From Vulcanimicrobiota bacterium (GTDB lineage Bacteria > Vulcanimicrobiota > Vulcanimicrobiia > Vulcanimicrobiales > Vulcanimicrobiaceae), in NCBI GenBank assembly GCA_003161435.1, contig PMOS01000011.1, forward strand, positions 62,001 through 126,000: a DNA stretch of 64,000 bases, in the 5' to 3' direction. The notes below the pieces were generated by a model that was not told the origin of the DNA, did no database searches, and saw only the letters and a list, made by a program, of their open reading frames with translations. This document shows, piece after piece, positions 9,845 through 17,425 of the stretch (positions within the stretch are counted from its first letter, which is position 1; each line of letters opens with the position of its first letter). The translations under genes were made by a program, and so were the position numbers.

Positions 9845-10198
9845 TCATTCTGGAGCTTTTCGACGAGTACCGGCGCGCCGCCAGGCTTCCAATGATTTCA
9901 CGCGCCGATCTAGTGCGCTTATTTGCGTCGCTAGACGTTCCGCCAGAGCCAGCGAACGATCCGGCGAAGGTGATCCCGTTTCCGGCGGAGCGTCGCGCCC
10001 CGTCGCGAGATACGCCGGCGTGACGCCCAGGACGTGCGCCAATTTCAGCCCGACCAGGAAGCTGGGCGTCTTGGTCTGTCCCGACTCCATCTGCCGGATC
10101 GCGCCCTCCGTCACGCCGACCGCGTGAGCGAGCTCGCTCGGTGTCAGCCGCATCCGCGTGCGCAGCGTACGCAGACGCTCGCTGAAAGTCTGGGCCAC
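9845..10198 (-). CDS. XRE-family helix-turn-helix regulator
   Basis: A 117-residue protein with a textbook HTH_3 domain at residues 5-65 (RLRTLRTRMRLTPSELAHA, then VTEGAIRQMESGQTKTP). The C-terminal tail is charged and possibly coiled-coil (ERLATQISALDRRVKSLEAW). The GTG start is preceded by TATACT at 10205-10210, only 6 bases away, with no Shine-Dalgarno, so the mRNA may be leaderless. It is divergent from a tiny Cys-rich gene with about 73 bp between starts, which may hold its operator. Its target is unknown. Confidence 0.8.
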   Translation of the reverse strand: MAQTFSERLRTLRTRMRLTPSELAHAVGVTEGAIRQMESGQTKTPSFLVGLKLAHVLGVTPAYLATGRDAPPETGSPSPDRSLALAERLATQISALDRRVKSLEAWRRAGTRRKAPE

Positions 10199-10271
10199 GC
10201 CCGCAGTATACGAGCGCGCGGTCGGAGTGTGGTATTGCGCGCGCCGCGCCTGTATGCTACGGATTGGTTCG

Positions 10272-10406
10272 ATGCAATTCTCCGTGTGTCCCGAGTGCCG
10301 GCATCTCGAATCTCTTCACGACGACGAGACGGGATGCGTGCATTGGGAACCGGGGACGCGCGTCACTCGTCCGCGCATGTGCGGCTGCAAACACAGCCTG
10401 CACTGA
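10272..10406 (+). CDS. Small Cys-rich (zinc-ribbon-like) hypothetical protein, 44 residues
   Basis: Starting at ATG 10272 the 44-residue product contains CPEC, a single Cys at GCVHWEPG and a final CGC followed by KH. That gives five cysteines plus several His in a spacing able to bind one zinc. The DDETGCVHWE core is not random-looking, but I do not recognise a named family. No strong Shine-Dalgarno is visible. A longer in-frame version from 10158 would overlap the divergent XRE gene and is unlikely. Reality of the gene is moderately supported. Confidence 0.45.
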   Translation: MQFSVCPECRHLESLHDDETGCVHWEPGTRVTRPRMCGCKHSLH

Positions 10407-10553
10407 TGGCGGCGGGCACGCCGTCGATCGTCCCTGCGAAACCGCGCGAGCGGGATTCGCCTACACCCCGGGGCCGGTCGGCGGCGGCCGATCATCTCGC
10501 CCATCACAGGAGGTGACGGGAGCCCAGCGAGCCATCGCGTACGAAGGCCTTCG

Positions 10554-13500
10554 ATGCCGATGCCACGCACGCTCCGCCTGCTCGCGGCGCTAGCCGTCTT
10601 CTTCGCTGCGCTCGGTACTGCGGTCGCAGCACAGGAGACGGAACGATCGCGGCCCGAGACGTCGCCCGCACCGAGCCCGGCGCCCAGCGCACCTGCCGCG
10701 ACTGCGTCGGCCGCCCCGCAACTGCGTTGGCGGAGCATCGGGCCCGCCGTTTCGGGGGGCCGCGTGGCGACCGTCGCCGGCACGGATCTCGACCCCGCGC
10801 TGTTGTACGCAGGCGCGGCCGGCGGCGGCGTGTGGAAATCGACGAACGGCGGTGGTGATTGGACGCCGGTCTTCGACGCGGCCGGCTCGCAGTCGATCGG
10901 TGCGATCGCGATTTCGCCGCACGACGTCAACGACGTCTGGGTCGGCACGGGCGAAGCATGGCCGCGCAACGACGTGATCCCAGGCGACGGGCTCTACCAC
11001 TCGACCGACGGCGGGAAGACCTGGGCGCGGGTCGGGCTTCACGACACCTCGCAGATCGCGCGCGTCATTCTCGATCCGCGCGATCCGAAGCGCATCCTGG
11101 TCGCCGCGCTCGGCGATCCATTTCGCGACACGACCGAACGCGGCGTCTTTCGCAGCACCGACGGCGGCAAGACGTGGACGAAGACGCTCTACGCCGGCCC
11201 GTCGGTCGGCGCGAGCGATCTCGCGATCGATCCGCACAATCCCGACGTGCTCTACGCGGGGCTCTGGCGCTTCCGCCGCACCTCGTGGTCGCTGACCAGC
11301 GGCGGGGACGATGACGGGCTCTACAAGTCGACCGACGGCGGCGTGAGCTGGCACAAGCTCAGCGGCGCCGGGTTGCCGGCCGGCCTGGTCGGGCGGATCG
11401 CGGTTGCGTTCGCGCCGAACGACTCCAAGCGCATCTATGCGATCGTCGAATCGAAGCAGGGCCTCCTGTGGCGTTCCGACGACGCCGGCGCGACGTGGAA
11501 GCTGACCTCGAGCAATACGCTGATCGACGAACGCCCGTTCTACTATTCGCGCATCGTCGTCGATCCGCACGACGAAGACCACCTGTTCTCCGTCTCGGTA
11601 CTACTTGCCGAGAGCACGAACGGCGGCAAGACGTGGCACGTGAGCGGGCGGCGTTTACACGGCGACCACCACGATCTGTGGATCGCGGCGAACGGTCGCA
11701 CGATCCTCGAGGGGAACGACGGCGGGATCGGACTCTCGCGCGACGGCGGCTCGACGTGGTTGTGGCGCAACGTCCTGCCGGTCGCGCAGTTCTATCACGT
11801 CGCGTTCGATCTGCAGAACCCGTATCACGTGTGCGGCGGACTGCAGGACAACGGCGCGTGGTGCGCCCCGGCGCGCACCGGCGACTCGCGCGGAATTCTC
11901 GGCCGTGACTGGTTTCGGGTCGGCGGCGGCGACGGGACGTGGGTGCTGCCGAATCCGCGCAACCCGAATCAGATCTGGTCGTCATCCGGCGGCGGCGACA
12001 ACGGCGGCGAGCTCGGCCTGTTCGACATCCGGACGGAGAACGGAATCGACGTCTCACCATACCTGCGCGATCAGAACGTCGTCGCACCAAGCGCGCTGAA
12101 GTACCGGTTCAACTGGGAGACGCCGATCGCGTTCGACCCGCACGACCGTCGCGCGGTCTACGTCGGCGCCAACGTGCTGTTCCGCTCGCTCGACGACGGC
12201 GCGCACTGGCAGTCGATAAGCCCGGATCTCACCCGTAACATCAAAGCCCGCCAGGCTCTGTCAGGCGGCCCGCTCACGCTCGACGTCACCGGCGCCGAGA
12301 CGTTCGACACGATCCTGTCGATCGCGGTATCACCGGTGCTCGCCAAGACGATCTGGGTCTCGACGGACGACGGTGTCGTGCAGCTGACCCGCGACGGCGG
12401 CGCGCACTGGACGAACGTGTCGATCCCGGGGCTCGACGCCGACGCGCGCATTCCGGTGATCGAGCCGTCACATCATGCGGCCGGGACGGCCTATGCCGCG
12501 GTCGATCGGCACTACGTCGGTGATCGGGCCCCCTACGTGTACGCGACGACCGACTTCGGGCGAACCTGGCGCGCGATCGCGCACGGGTTGCCGTCGAGCG
12601 AAGTTCACGTCGTGCGCGAGGATCCGCGTAACGGCGCCGTACTATACGCGGGAACCGGCAAGGGCGTGTGGTGGAGTCACGACGCCGGCGCATCGTGGGA
12701 GCCGTTTCCCGTGACGCTGCCGGCGGTCGAGGTGCGCGATCTCGCGGTGCAGCCGCAAGCCGGCGATCTGATCGCGGCGACGCACGGTCGCGGCATGTAC
12801 GTGTTCGACGACCTGACGGCGCTGCGCGATCGAAACCCGGCGCGCGACACCGTCCGTCTCTTCCCTCCGCGCGCTGCCCTGCCGCTCCAACGTTATCCGC
12901 CCACGGCGAACGCCGGAGCCGGTGGTCCGGACCCGTCGCCGGCCGCGTTCACGTTCTGGCAACCAACGCCGGCCAAAGCACAGCCGTCGTTCGAGATCGT
13001 CGACGTCCACGGCAAGGTCGTGCGGCGCATCGCGGGTTCGCACGACGAGGACGGCGAGGCCGTCCCCAACGTGCCCAACGTGGTGGGCTACAATCGGATC
13101 GCCTGGGCGCTCGACAGGGACCCGCCGACGCCATGGCACCGGATCGCGGAGTGGGATCGCGGCCCCGACTCCGGCGTGCCCGTGCTGAGCGGCCGATACA
13201 CGGTTCGCCTGATTCGCGACGGGCGCACGTATCAGCAACCGATCGTGGTTCTGCGCGATCGCCGCGTCGCATCGGCGCGAGACGAGTTGCGCGGCGATCG
13301 CTTCCAAACCGCGATGTACGCCGAGCTCTCCGCGCTCGACGACGCGCTCAACGTGCTCGACAACGTGCGCCTGCAACTGCCCGACCGCATCGCGTCGATT
13401 ACCGATCCGGCGCTCGGTGAGCGCGCTCGCGGCGTGCTCGCGCAGGCGCAACGCATCGAAGCGGCGATCAGCTCCCAGCCCGTCAACGATCAGGACGATG

Positions 13501-13784
13501 ACTTCCTCGAAGATCTGCTGCGCGAGCGGGTCCTCACGTTCTTGAGCGATCTGAGCCCGGGTGCGCCGACGGGAGCGCAAGTCGCCGAAGGGGCCGCGCT
13601 ACGGCGCGCCGGGGCGACCGCGTTGGCCGGCTATCGAACGTTCATCGATCGCCAGCTGCGCCCGCTCGACGAAGCGTTGCGCGCCGCAGGTGGGAAGCCG
13701 CTCGATCTCAAGGCGACGCCGCCGATCGCCAAGCCCGACCCGAATGCCGACGAACACGCGCGGCGCGGCGAGGATCAGGACTAG
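10554..13784 (+). CDS. Exported BNR-repeat/sortilin-like beta-propeller protein (often annotated glycosyl hydrolase)
   Basis: A 1076-residue exported protein. Signal peptide (LRLLAALAVFFAALGTAVAA) followed by many Asp-box repeats of the form S-T-D/N-G-G-x-x-W (STNGGGDW, STDGGKTWARV, STDGGKTWTKT, STDGGVSW, SDDAGATW, STNGGKTW, SRDGGSTW). The C-terminal region (about 780-1076) has a beta-sandwich-like part and then a helical tail. The family resembles VPS10/sortilin and neuraminidase-type propellers. No catalytic sialidase residues are evident, so the common glycosyl-hydrolase label should be read as structural. The start follows a weak GAAGG. The stop overlaps the convergent STAS gene by 4 bases. 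Confidence 0.8.
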   Translation: MPMPRTLRLLAALAVFFAALGTAVAAQETERSRPETSPAPSPAPSAPAATASAAPQLRWRSIGPAVSGGRVATVAGTDLDPALLYAGAAGGGVWKSTNGGGDWTPVFDAAGSQSIGAIAISPHDVNDVWVGTGEAWPRNDVIPGDGLYHSTDGGKTWARVGLHDTSQIARVILDPRDPKRILVAALGDPFRDTTERGVFRSTDGGKTWTKTLYAGPSVGASDLAIDPHNPDVLYAGLWRFRRTSWSLTSGGDDDGLYKSTDGGVSWHKLSGAGLPAGLVGRIAVAFAPNDSKRIYAIVESKQGLLWRSDDAGATWKLTSSNTLIDERPFYYSRIVVDPHDEDHLFSVSVLLAESTNGGKTWHVSGRRLHGDHHDLWIAANGRTILEGNDGGIGLSRDGGSTWLWRNVLPVAQFYHVAFDLQNPYHVCGGLQDNGAWCAPARTGDSRGILGRDWFRVGGGDGTWVLPNPRNPNQIWSSSGGGDNGGELGLFDIRTENGIDVSPYLRDQNVVAPSALKYRFNWETPIAFDPHDRRAVYVGANVLFRSLDDGAHWQSISPDLTRNIKARQALSGGPLTLDVTGAETFDTILSIAVSPVLAKTIWVSTDDGVVQLTRDGGAHWTNVSIPGLDADARIPVIEPSHHAAGTAYAAVDRHYVGDRAPYVYATTDFGRTWRAIAHGLPSSEVHVVREDPRNGAVLYAGTGKGVWWSHDAGASWEPFPVTLPAVEVRDLAVQPQAGDLIAATHGRGMYVFDDLTALRDRNPARDTVRLFPPRAALPLQRYPPTANAGAGGPDPSPAAFTFWQPTPAKAQPSFEIVDVHGKVVRRIAGSHDEDGEAVPNVPNVVGYNRIAWALDRDPPTPWHRIAEWDRGPDSGVPVLSGRYTVRLIRDGRTYQQPIVVLRDRRVASARDELRGDRFQTAMYAELSALDDALNVLDNVRLQLPDRIASITDPALGERARGVLAQAQRIEAAISSQPVNDQDDDFLEDLLRERVLTFLSDLSPGAPTGAQVAEGAALRRAGATALAGYRTFIDRQLRPLDEALRAAGGKPLDLKATPPIAKPDPNADEHARRGEDQD

Positions 13785-14083
13785 CTTTTCCTTTGCGCGT
13801 CGCGCCACGGCGCGTCGATGATCTGGAACAGCCGATGCATCTCGGTGAGCTCGAGCACGCGGCGCACCGACGGCGTCTCGACGACGAGCGTAATCGTGCA
13901 GTCCGGCAAGCGCCGGCGCAGCCGCACGAGCGCGCTCAAGAACGCGCTGTCGAGATATCGGACGGCCGACAGGTCGACGACGGCGGGTACGGTGCCGTCG
14001 AAGACCGATAACGTCGCTTCGACGTCGCCTTCCTTCCAAATATCAAGCTCGCCGTTGAACGAAACGACGTGCGGACGTTCCAC
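13781..14083 (-). CDS. STAS-domain anti-sigma-factor-antagonist-like protein
   Basis: A 100-residue single-domain STAS protein: VVSFNGELDI, then VPAVVDLSAVRYLDSAFLSA, where the Ser after LD is the position phosphorylated in SpoIIAA/RsbV. Such proteins are partner-switch regulators that bind anti-sigma kinases. I chose GTG 14083 because GGGAGG lies 5 bases upstream of it; a TTG at 14104 would add seven residues. No anti-sigma kinase is adjacent, so the partner is unknown. Confidence 0.75.
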   Translation of the reverse strand: MERPHVVSFNGELDIWKEGDVEATLSVFDGTVPAVVDLSAVRYLDSAFLSALVRLRRRLPDCTITLVVETPSVRRVLELTEMHRLFQIIDAPWRDAQRKS

Positions 14084-14166
14084 CCCATCCTCCCTGGCAG
14101 ACAAGCAAAAACGCGCGGTACGAACGGCGCTCAGAGGTACGTCCTAGGCCCGACGCCCCCGGACCT

Positions 14167-14952
14167 TCAGAGGACGAGCTCGGTCCCGATACCGCGCAGA
14201 GCTGCCTCGATCGCGCCGTACCCCGCGCCCGTGACGACCGCACGACGCGCCCCCGTCCGCACGGCCGAGATCGCGGCCCGCATCTTGGGGATCATGCCGT
14301 CGGTGAAGGTACCGTCGTCGAGCATTACTTCGGCTTCGGCGACGGTGAGCCGCGCGATCACGGAATCCGGATCGCCAACGTGGCGCCGGACCCCGGCGAC
14401 GTTGGTCAGCACGACGTACGCGTCGGCGCTCAGCGCGCCGGCGATCGCGCCGGCGGCGGTGTCGGCGTTGCAGTTCAACGCTCCGCCGCCGTCGACGTCC
14501 AGGCCCAGCGGTGCCACCACGACCACGAAACCAGCATCGAGCAAGGCACGCGCCGGCGCCGGATCGACGCCGACGATCTCGCCGACGTAGCCGAGGTCGA
14601 CCGCGTTGATCGCGCCGGTGCGGCGCGCGCCGAGCAAGTTGCCGTCCTGGCCCGAGATCCCGACGGCGCGGGCGCCCCGCGCCGCCAGCGCCCGCACCAG
14701 CGCTTTGTTGACGGTTCCGCACAGCACGTACTCGACGACGTCGCGCGTGCGGGCTCCGGTGACGCGCAGGCCATGGATGCGCACCTCGTCGATCGCTTTG
14801 GCGTGCAGCTCGGCATCGATCTGCGGCCCCCCGCCGTGAACGAGCACGACGCGTTGGCCGCGCGTCGCGAGCACCGCGACCTCGTCGAGCACCGGGTCCT
14901 CTGCGCCGCCGGCGGCCATTGCGTTCCCGCCGTACTTGAGCACGATCAGCAT
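14167..14952 (-). CDS. argB: Acetylglutamate kinase (arginine biosynthesis step 2)
   Basis: A 261-residue amino-acid kinase: KYGGNAM phosphate loop, VLVHGGGPQI, the NAG-binding NCNADTAAGAIA and the C-terminal DGTFTDGMIPKM. It phosphorylates N-acetylglutamate in the cytoplasm. The start is ambiguous. A perfect AAGGAGG (about 14986-14992) is followed within 3-15 bases by no ATG, GTG or TTG, only CTG and ATC in frame; the first ATG (14950-14952) lies 33 bases beyond. The residues between (LRAAINERFS) look like normal ArgB N-terminus, so initiation may occur upstream of the ATG. It lies on the opposite strand, 2.5 kb from the rest of the arg genes. Confidence 0.9.
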   Translation of the reverse strand: MLIVLKYGGNAMAAGGAEDPVLDEVAVLATRGQRVVLVHGGGPQIDAELHAKAIDEVRIHGLRVTGARTRDVVEYVLCGTVNKALVRALAARGARAVGISGQDGNLLGARRTGAINAVDLGYVGEIVGVDPAPARALLDAGFVVVVAPLGLDVDGGGALNCNADTAAGAIAGALSADAYVVLTNVAGVRRHVGDPDSVIARLTVAEAEVMLDDGTFTDGMIPKMRAAISAVRTGARRAVVTGAGYGAIEAALRGIGTELVL

Positions 14953-15003
14953 CGAGAAACGCTCGTTGATCGCGGCGCGCAGGTCCTCCTTGAAAACGGA
15001 GAG

Positions 15004-15032
15004 TTGACGATCCCGACGATTTCCGGTATGAC
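15004..15032 (+). promoter_or_regulatory. Sigma70-like promoter before a leader ORF
   Basis: TTGACG (15004-15009), a 17-base spacer and TATGAC (15027-15032) form a near-consensus promoter pointing right. It is divergent from argB. The predicted start site (about 15039-15040) lies only 3-4 bases before ATG 15043, so the first ORF would be leaderless or nearly so. Confidence 0.55.
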
Positions 15033-15042
15033 TAGTCCTTCG

Positions 15043-15123
15043 ATGACGATCTACTTCTACCGCAACCGACCGCCTACGAACGCGCCCGTGCGATCCGCAC
15101 CGGGTCCGCTCGCCATCGGCTGA
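15043..15123 (+). CDS. Putative 26-residue leader peptide
   Basis: An ATG immediately after the predicted transcription start opens a 26-codon frame. The peptide begins MTIYFYRNRPPTNAPV and ends PLAIG with TGA at 15121-15123. An intrinsic terminator lies 27 bases after its stop, followed at once by an acetyltransferase gene. The promoter-ORF-terminator-gene order is that of an attenuator, with this peptide as the sensor. The Arg/Pro/aromatic residues do not name one obvious amino acid. Its central part contains one copy of a 28-bp repeat. Confidence 0.35.
   Translation: MTIYFYRNRPPTNAPVRSAPGPLAIG
15076..15103 (+). repeat. 28-bp direct repeat, copy 1
   Basis: Twenty-eight bases beginning ACGAACGCGCCCGTG are identical to 16142-16169. 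The core GTGCG-ATC-CGCAC is a near-palindrome with 5-bp arms. The copies are in the same orientation 1.07 kb apart, and similarity continues weakly for about 12 bases downstream. They flank the acetyltransferase and the 132-residue exported protein. Confidence 0.6.
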
Positions 15124-15149
15124 CGGACTCGGGGAGAAGCGGAACACGG

Positions 15150-15178
15150 GCGCGCCTACACGGCGCGCTTTTTCTTTT
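15150..15178 (+). terminator. Intrinsic terminator upstream of the GNAT gene
   Basis: A 7-bp perfect G+C stem (GCGCGCC / GGCGCGC, loop TACAC, 15150-15168) is followed by TTTTTCTTTT. It ends 13 bases before the ATG of the downstream acetyltransferase, too close to serve another gene. It therefore probably gates readthrough from the promoter at 15004. Confidence 0.7.
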
Positions 15179-15191
15179 GGCGACGAGGACG

Positions 15192-15659
15192 ATGATCGAA
15201 GTACGACGAGGCGACATTGCCGATGCGCGGTCGTTGGGACGGCTGCGAGCGGCGAGCATGATCGAAATGGGATATCTGCAGGCGGATGAGGGCGACCGCT
15301 TCGCGTTGCGCGCGAGTGCCGACATCCGCGAGCTCTTCGACGCGAACCGCCTGATCGCGTGGGTGCTGTGCGACGCGCGACGCGTCGTCGGCTCCGCGTG
15401 TGCGACGTTCTTCGAACGGCTCCCATATCCCGATGGCGCCCTGCATGCCGAAGTGGGTGGCGTGTACGTCGAGCCCGCGTACCGCGGCCACGGCCACGCG
15501 TCGCGGCTGATTGAAGCGGTTTTGTCAGAGGTCCGCGCGGCAGGTGTGCGCGGCACGTTCCTTCGGCCGTCCCCTCGCTCGAAGCCGCTCTACGCTCGCC
15601 TCGGCTTCACCGAGGACGAACATGGCCTGATGCGCCTCTCCGGCTTCGCAACCCCCTAG
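15192..15659 (+). CDS. GNAT-family N-acetyltransferase
   Basis: A 155-residue GNAT protein: VEPAYRGHGHASRLI is the acetyl-CoA-binding motif A (R/Q-x-x-G-x-G/A) and PLYARLGF is motif B. The ATG at 15192 follows GAGG at a short distance; a TTG at 15177 inside the terminator T-tract is rejected. The substrate cannot be told. Its position beside argB invites the idea of a short N-acetylglutamate synthase, but I see no NAGS-specific signature. Expression would depend on readthrough of the terminator directly upstream. Confidence 0.75.
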   Translation: MIEVRRGDIADARSLGRLRAASMIEMGYLQADEGDRFALRASADIRELFDANRLIAWVLCDARRVVGSACATFFERLPYPDGALHAEVGGVYVEPAYRGHGHASRLIEAVLSEVRAAGVRGTFLRPSPRSKPLYARLGFTEDEHGLMRLSGFATP

Positions 15660-15727
15660 GCAACGACACGCTCGGCGGAGGGAGCAACCCGCAACGTCGG
15701 CAGCCCCAAACAAGTTATGAGGTTGCT

Positions 15728-16126
15728 ATGACCACGATCATCCGAAAAGCGACGATGGCGACCGCTCTCCTGGCGGCGCTGGCGCTGCCGATCGCGTCGC
15801 AGGCGGCTACGACCACCAACGCATCACCGCAACGTTACGTCTTCCAAACGCGCATGACGGAGAGCCTCCGTGCCGGCGAGTACGACGGGACGCTCCGCCT
15901 GACGGTCTATCCCAGCGGAATCGTCTCGGGTACTTTTCAGCCCAGTGACGGCGGCGCGCGAACCGTCTCCGGCGGGATGTCCGGGACGCAGATTTGGCTC
16001 GACATCGGAATGCGGCGTTCCGTCCGCCTGGAGGGCACGCTGAAGAACGGTGTGCTTCAAGCCACCGCGAACATTCCGGGGCCGGATACCTACACGCTCG
16101 TCGGAACGGTCGAACCGAGCCACTGA
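15728..16126 (+). CDS. Exported hypothetical protein, 132 residues
   Basis: A signal peptide (RKATMATALLAALALPIASQA, cleavage near residue 26) leads into a small beta-rich domain. Repeating short strands such as YDGTLRLTVYPSGIVSGTF and RLEGTLKNGVLQATANI suggest a single beta-barrel or sandwich. No cysteine or known motif stands out. The ATG at 15728 lies near GAGG upstream. It sits between the two 28-bp repeats. Confidence 0.6.
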   Translation: MTTIIRKATMATALLAALALPIASQAATTTNASPQRYVFQTRMTESLRAGEYDGTLRLTVYPSGIVSGTFQPSDGGARTVSGGMSGTQIWLDIGMRRSVRLEGTLKNGVLQATANIPGPDTYTLVGTVEPSH

Positions 16127-16141
16127 TCGGGTGCTCCGCCG

Positions 16142-16169
16142 ACGAACGCGCCCGTGCGATCCGCACCGG
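16142..16169 (+). repeat. 28-bp direct repeat, copy 2
   Basis: Identical to 15076-15103. This copy lies 16 bases after the stop of the exported protein and just before the transposase remnant. It is not embedded in a recognisable leader ORF. Confidence 0.6.
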
Positions 16170-16230
16170 TTCGTTCGCGGCGGACCGGTCAGCCCTTGGG
16201 CCCAACACAGTACGCGCGTGGCTCACGAAC

Positions 16231-16468
16231 CAAAGCTGGGCGGCGCAGTACGATGACCCGGAGTTTCTTGCGCGCTACCACCAGCGGTCGAATGTCGAGA
16301 CGGCGTTCCATATGATAAGTCCAAGCTTCGGACACGCCTTCGTTCGAAGACACAGGTCGCGCAGTAAACGAGCTTCTGTGCAAAATCCTCTGCCACAACC
16401 TCTGCTGCCTCGTCCAATCGTTTTATGAGCTTGGCGTAGAGGCGGAGTTTTGGAAGCTGGGCGCCTGA
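16231..16468 (+). pseudogene. DDE transposase C-terminal remnant, two frameshifts
   Basis: Three successive frames together spell the C-terminal end of an IS4/IS5-type transposase. Frame one gives EFLARYHQRSNVETAFHMI, a shift near 16335 gives LRSKTQVAQ, and a second near 16365 gives NELLCKILCHNLCCL and then QSFYELGVEAEFWKL before TGA (16466-16468). Everything upstream of the YHxRSNVE helix, including the first catalytic Asp residues, is missing. The piece is a dead insertion-sequence scar. No terminal inverted repeats were found. Confidence 0.75.
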
Positions 16469-16500
16469 CGTTCTGAGCGATAGCGCGGTGGCCTGAAAAA

Positions 16501-17250
16501 TCACGATTGAGGCAGCGCGGGAGGCGCCGGATGGGGCGCGGCAACCGAGCCGCCCGGCGCAGGTGGAGTGCCGTACGCAATCTTCATGCCTGGAAACATG
16601 CGCGGCGCTACATCGAGTTGAGCCTTCCACGTGAACTTTATCGGCCATCGTCTGCGTTCGTAATCCTCAACCGAGAGCGTGTACACTTGCCCTGGCTTGC
16701 CCAGCGTTATGGGCGCAACGGCGGTCACGTCGAAAATCAAGAGGCCGCGTATGCGCTCCCCCTTGTCCAGCATTCTATTTGCAAGCTTGGCGTGTAGCTC
16801 ATCCGCGCCGCTGAGCGTAACATTCATATCCGGGATCGTGAATGTTTCGCCACAAGGCAACGGAATCGCGGTGAGTCGCGGTTGGTTTTCAATTTCGACG
16901 TTGAGTGTCCATGCCTCTAACGACGTCGCCTCGCCGAGGTTCCTAACGGTCGCGATTATTGCGACGAGCGCCCCCGGCGGGAAGCCGGAGGCTGGTGGCA
17001 TCTCGCTAATGTGAATCCATTCAATTTCACCCGCGATCTGGGGGCCGCCGCCGCGCGCAAGGCGCCTGAACGCTATGATCGCGGCCAAATAGCTCGCCGG
17101 AACGATCAGCCAGAACCACAGTTCCTTGTGCGCGAGCGAAATGTTCAGGAGCCAAAAGACAGCCCGCGTCAGCCCTGCGAACAGAATCGTCCAAAGCACC
17201 TTAGAGAGTGCCTTCTCTAGGGTGAACTCTCTCTTCAGAAACTCTAGCAT
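16501..17250 (-). CDS. Hypothetical membrane protein with two N-terminal TM helices
   Basis: From ATG 17250 the 249-residue protein has an amphipathic N-terminus, two TM segments (residues about 18-40 and 44-62) and a soluble beta-rich domain with a Pro-rich tail (TPPAPGG, PHPAPPALPQS). The soluble part (PPGALVAIIATVRNLGE, PRLTAIPLPCGETFTIP) resembles small C2- or Ig-like folds, but I cannot name a family. Base composition is clearly less GC-rich than its neighbours, and it lies next to a dead transposase, so it is probably acquired. The upstream extension to 17340 is rejected as low-complexity. Confidence 0.6.
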   Translation of the reverse strand: MLEFLKREFTLEKALSKVLWTILFAGLTRAVFWLLNISLAHKELWFWLIVPASYLAAIIAFRRLARGGGPQIAGEIEWIHISEMPPASGFPPGALVAIIATVRNLGEATSLEAWTLNVEIENQPRLTAIPLPCGETFTIPDMNVTLSGADELHAKLANRMLDKGERIRGLLIFDVTAVAPITLGKPGQVYTLSVEDYERRRWPIKFTWKAQLDVAPRMFPGMKIAYGTPPAPGGSVAAPHPAPPALPQS

Positions 17251-17387
17251 GCCCAGAACTTGGTCGCGCGGGGGGTTCCGCCTATGCATGCGCGGCGACG
17301 GCGAGTGCCTGGCTGCCCCCAAAAGGGCGCCGCTGCCCATAAAGTAGCCCTTAGCACGGCTTATTTAGGCAAAGCCCCAAGGCGGTC

Positions 17388-17415
17388 TTGCATAAATATA
17401 CGGTTGATGTATAAT
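17388..17415 (+). promoter_or_regulatory. argF operon promoter
   Basis: TTGCAT (17388-17393), a 16-base spacer and a perfect TATAAT (17410-17415) give a strong sigma70-type promoter. The expected start site, 7-11 bases after TATAAT, coincides with ATG 17426. There is no Shine-Dalgarno before argF, so the message is probably leaderless. Confidence 0.65.
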
Positions 17416-17421
17416 TATGCA
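17389..17421 (+). promoter_or_regulatory. Tandem ARG-box-like ArgR operator over the argF promoter
   Basis: Two 14-bp AT-rich half-palindromic sites, TGCATAAATATACG (17389-17402) and TGTATAATTATGCA (17408-17421), lie 19 bp apart start to start. Both match the TGCATAATTATGCA-like ARG box known for ArgR regulators. They cover the -35 and -10 elements, so bound ArgR would block transcription. argR itself is the second gene of the operon. Confidence 0.7.
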
Positions 17422-17425
17422 GACT

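Noticed and set aside
9826..10023. Plus-strand 65-codon frame with natural-looking sequence (PPEIILELFDEYRRAARLP)
   Set aside because: It lies almost entirely antisense to the well-supported XRE regulator and has no family match or clear ribosome site; kept in mind but not called.
10508..10516. Perfect AGGAGGTGA before the BNR-repeat gene
   Set aside because: It is 38 bases from the start codon used and the only nearby in-range frame is a 26-codon ORF without support; probably chance.
15192..15659. GNAT gene as argA (N-acetylglutamate synthase)
   Set aside because: Location next to argB is suggestive, but no NAGS-specific motif is visible and ArgJ can supply N-acetylglutamate.
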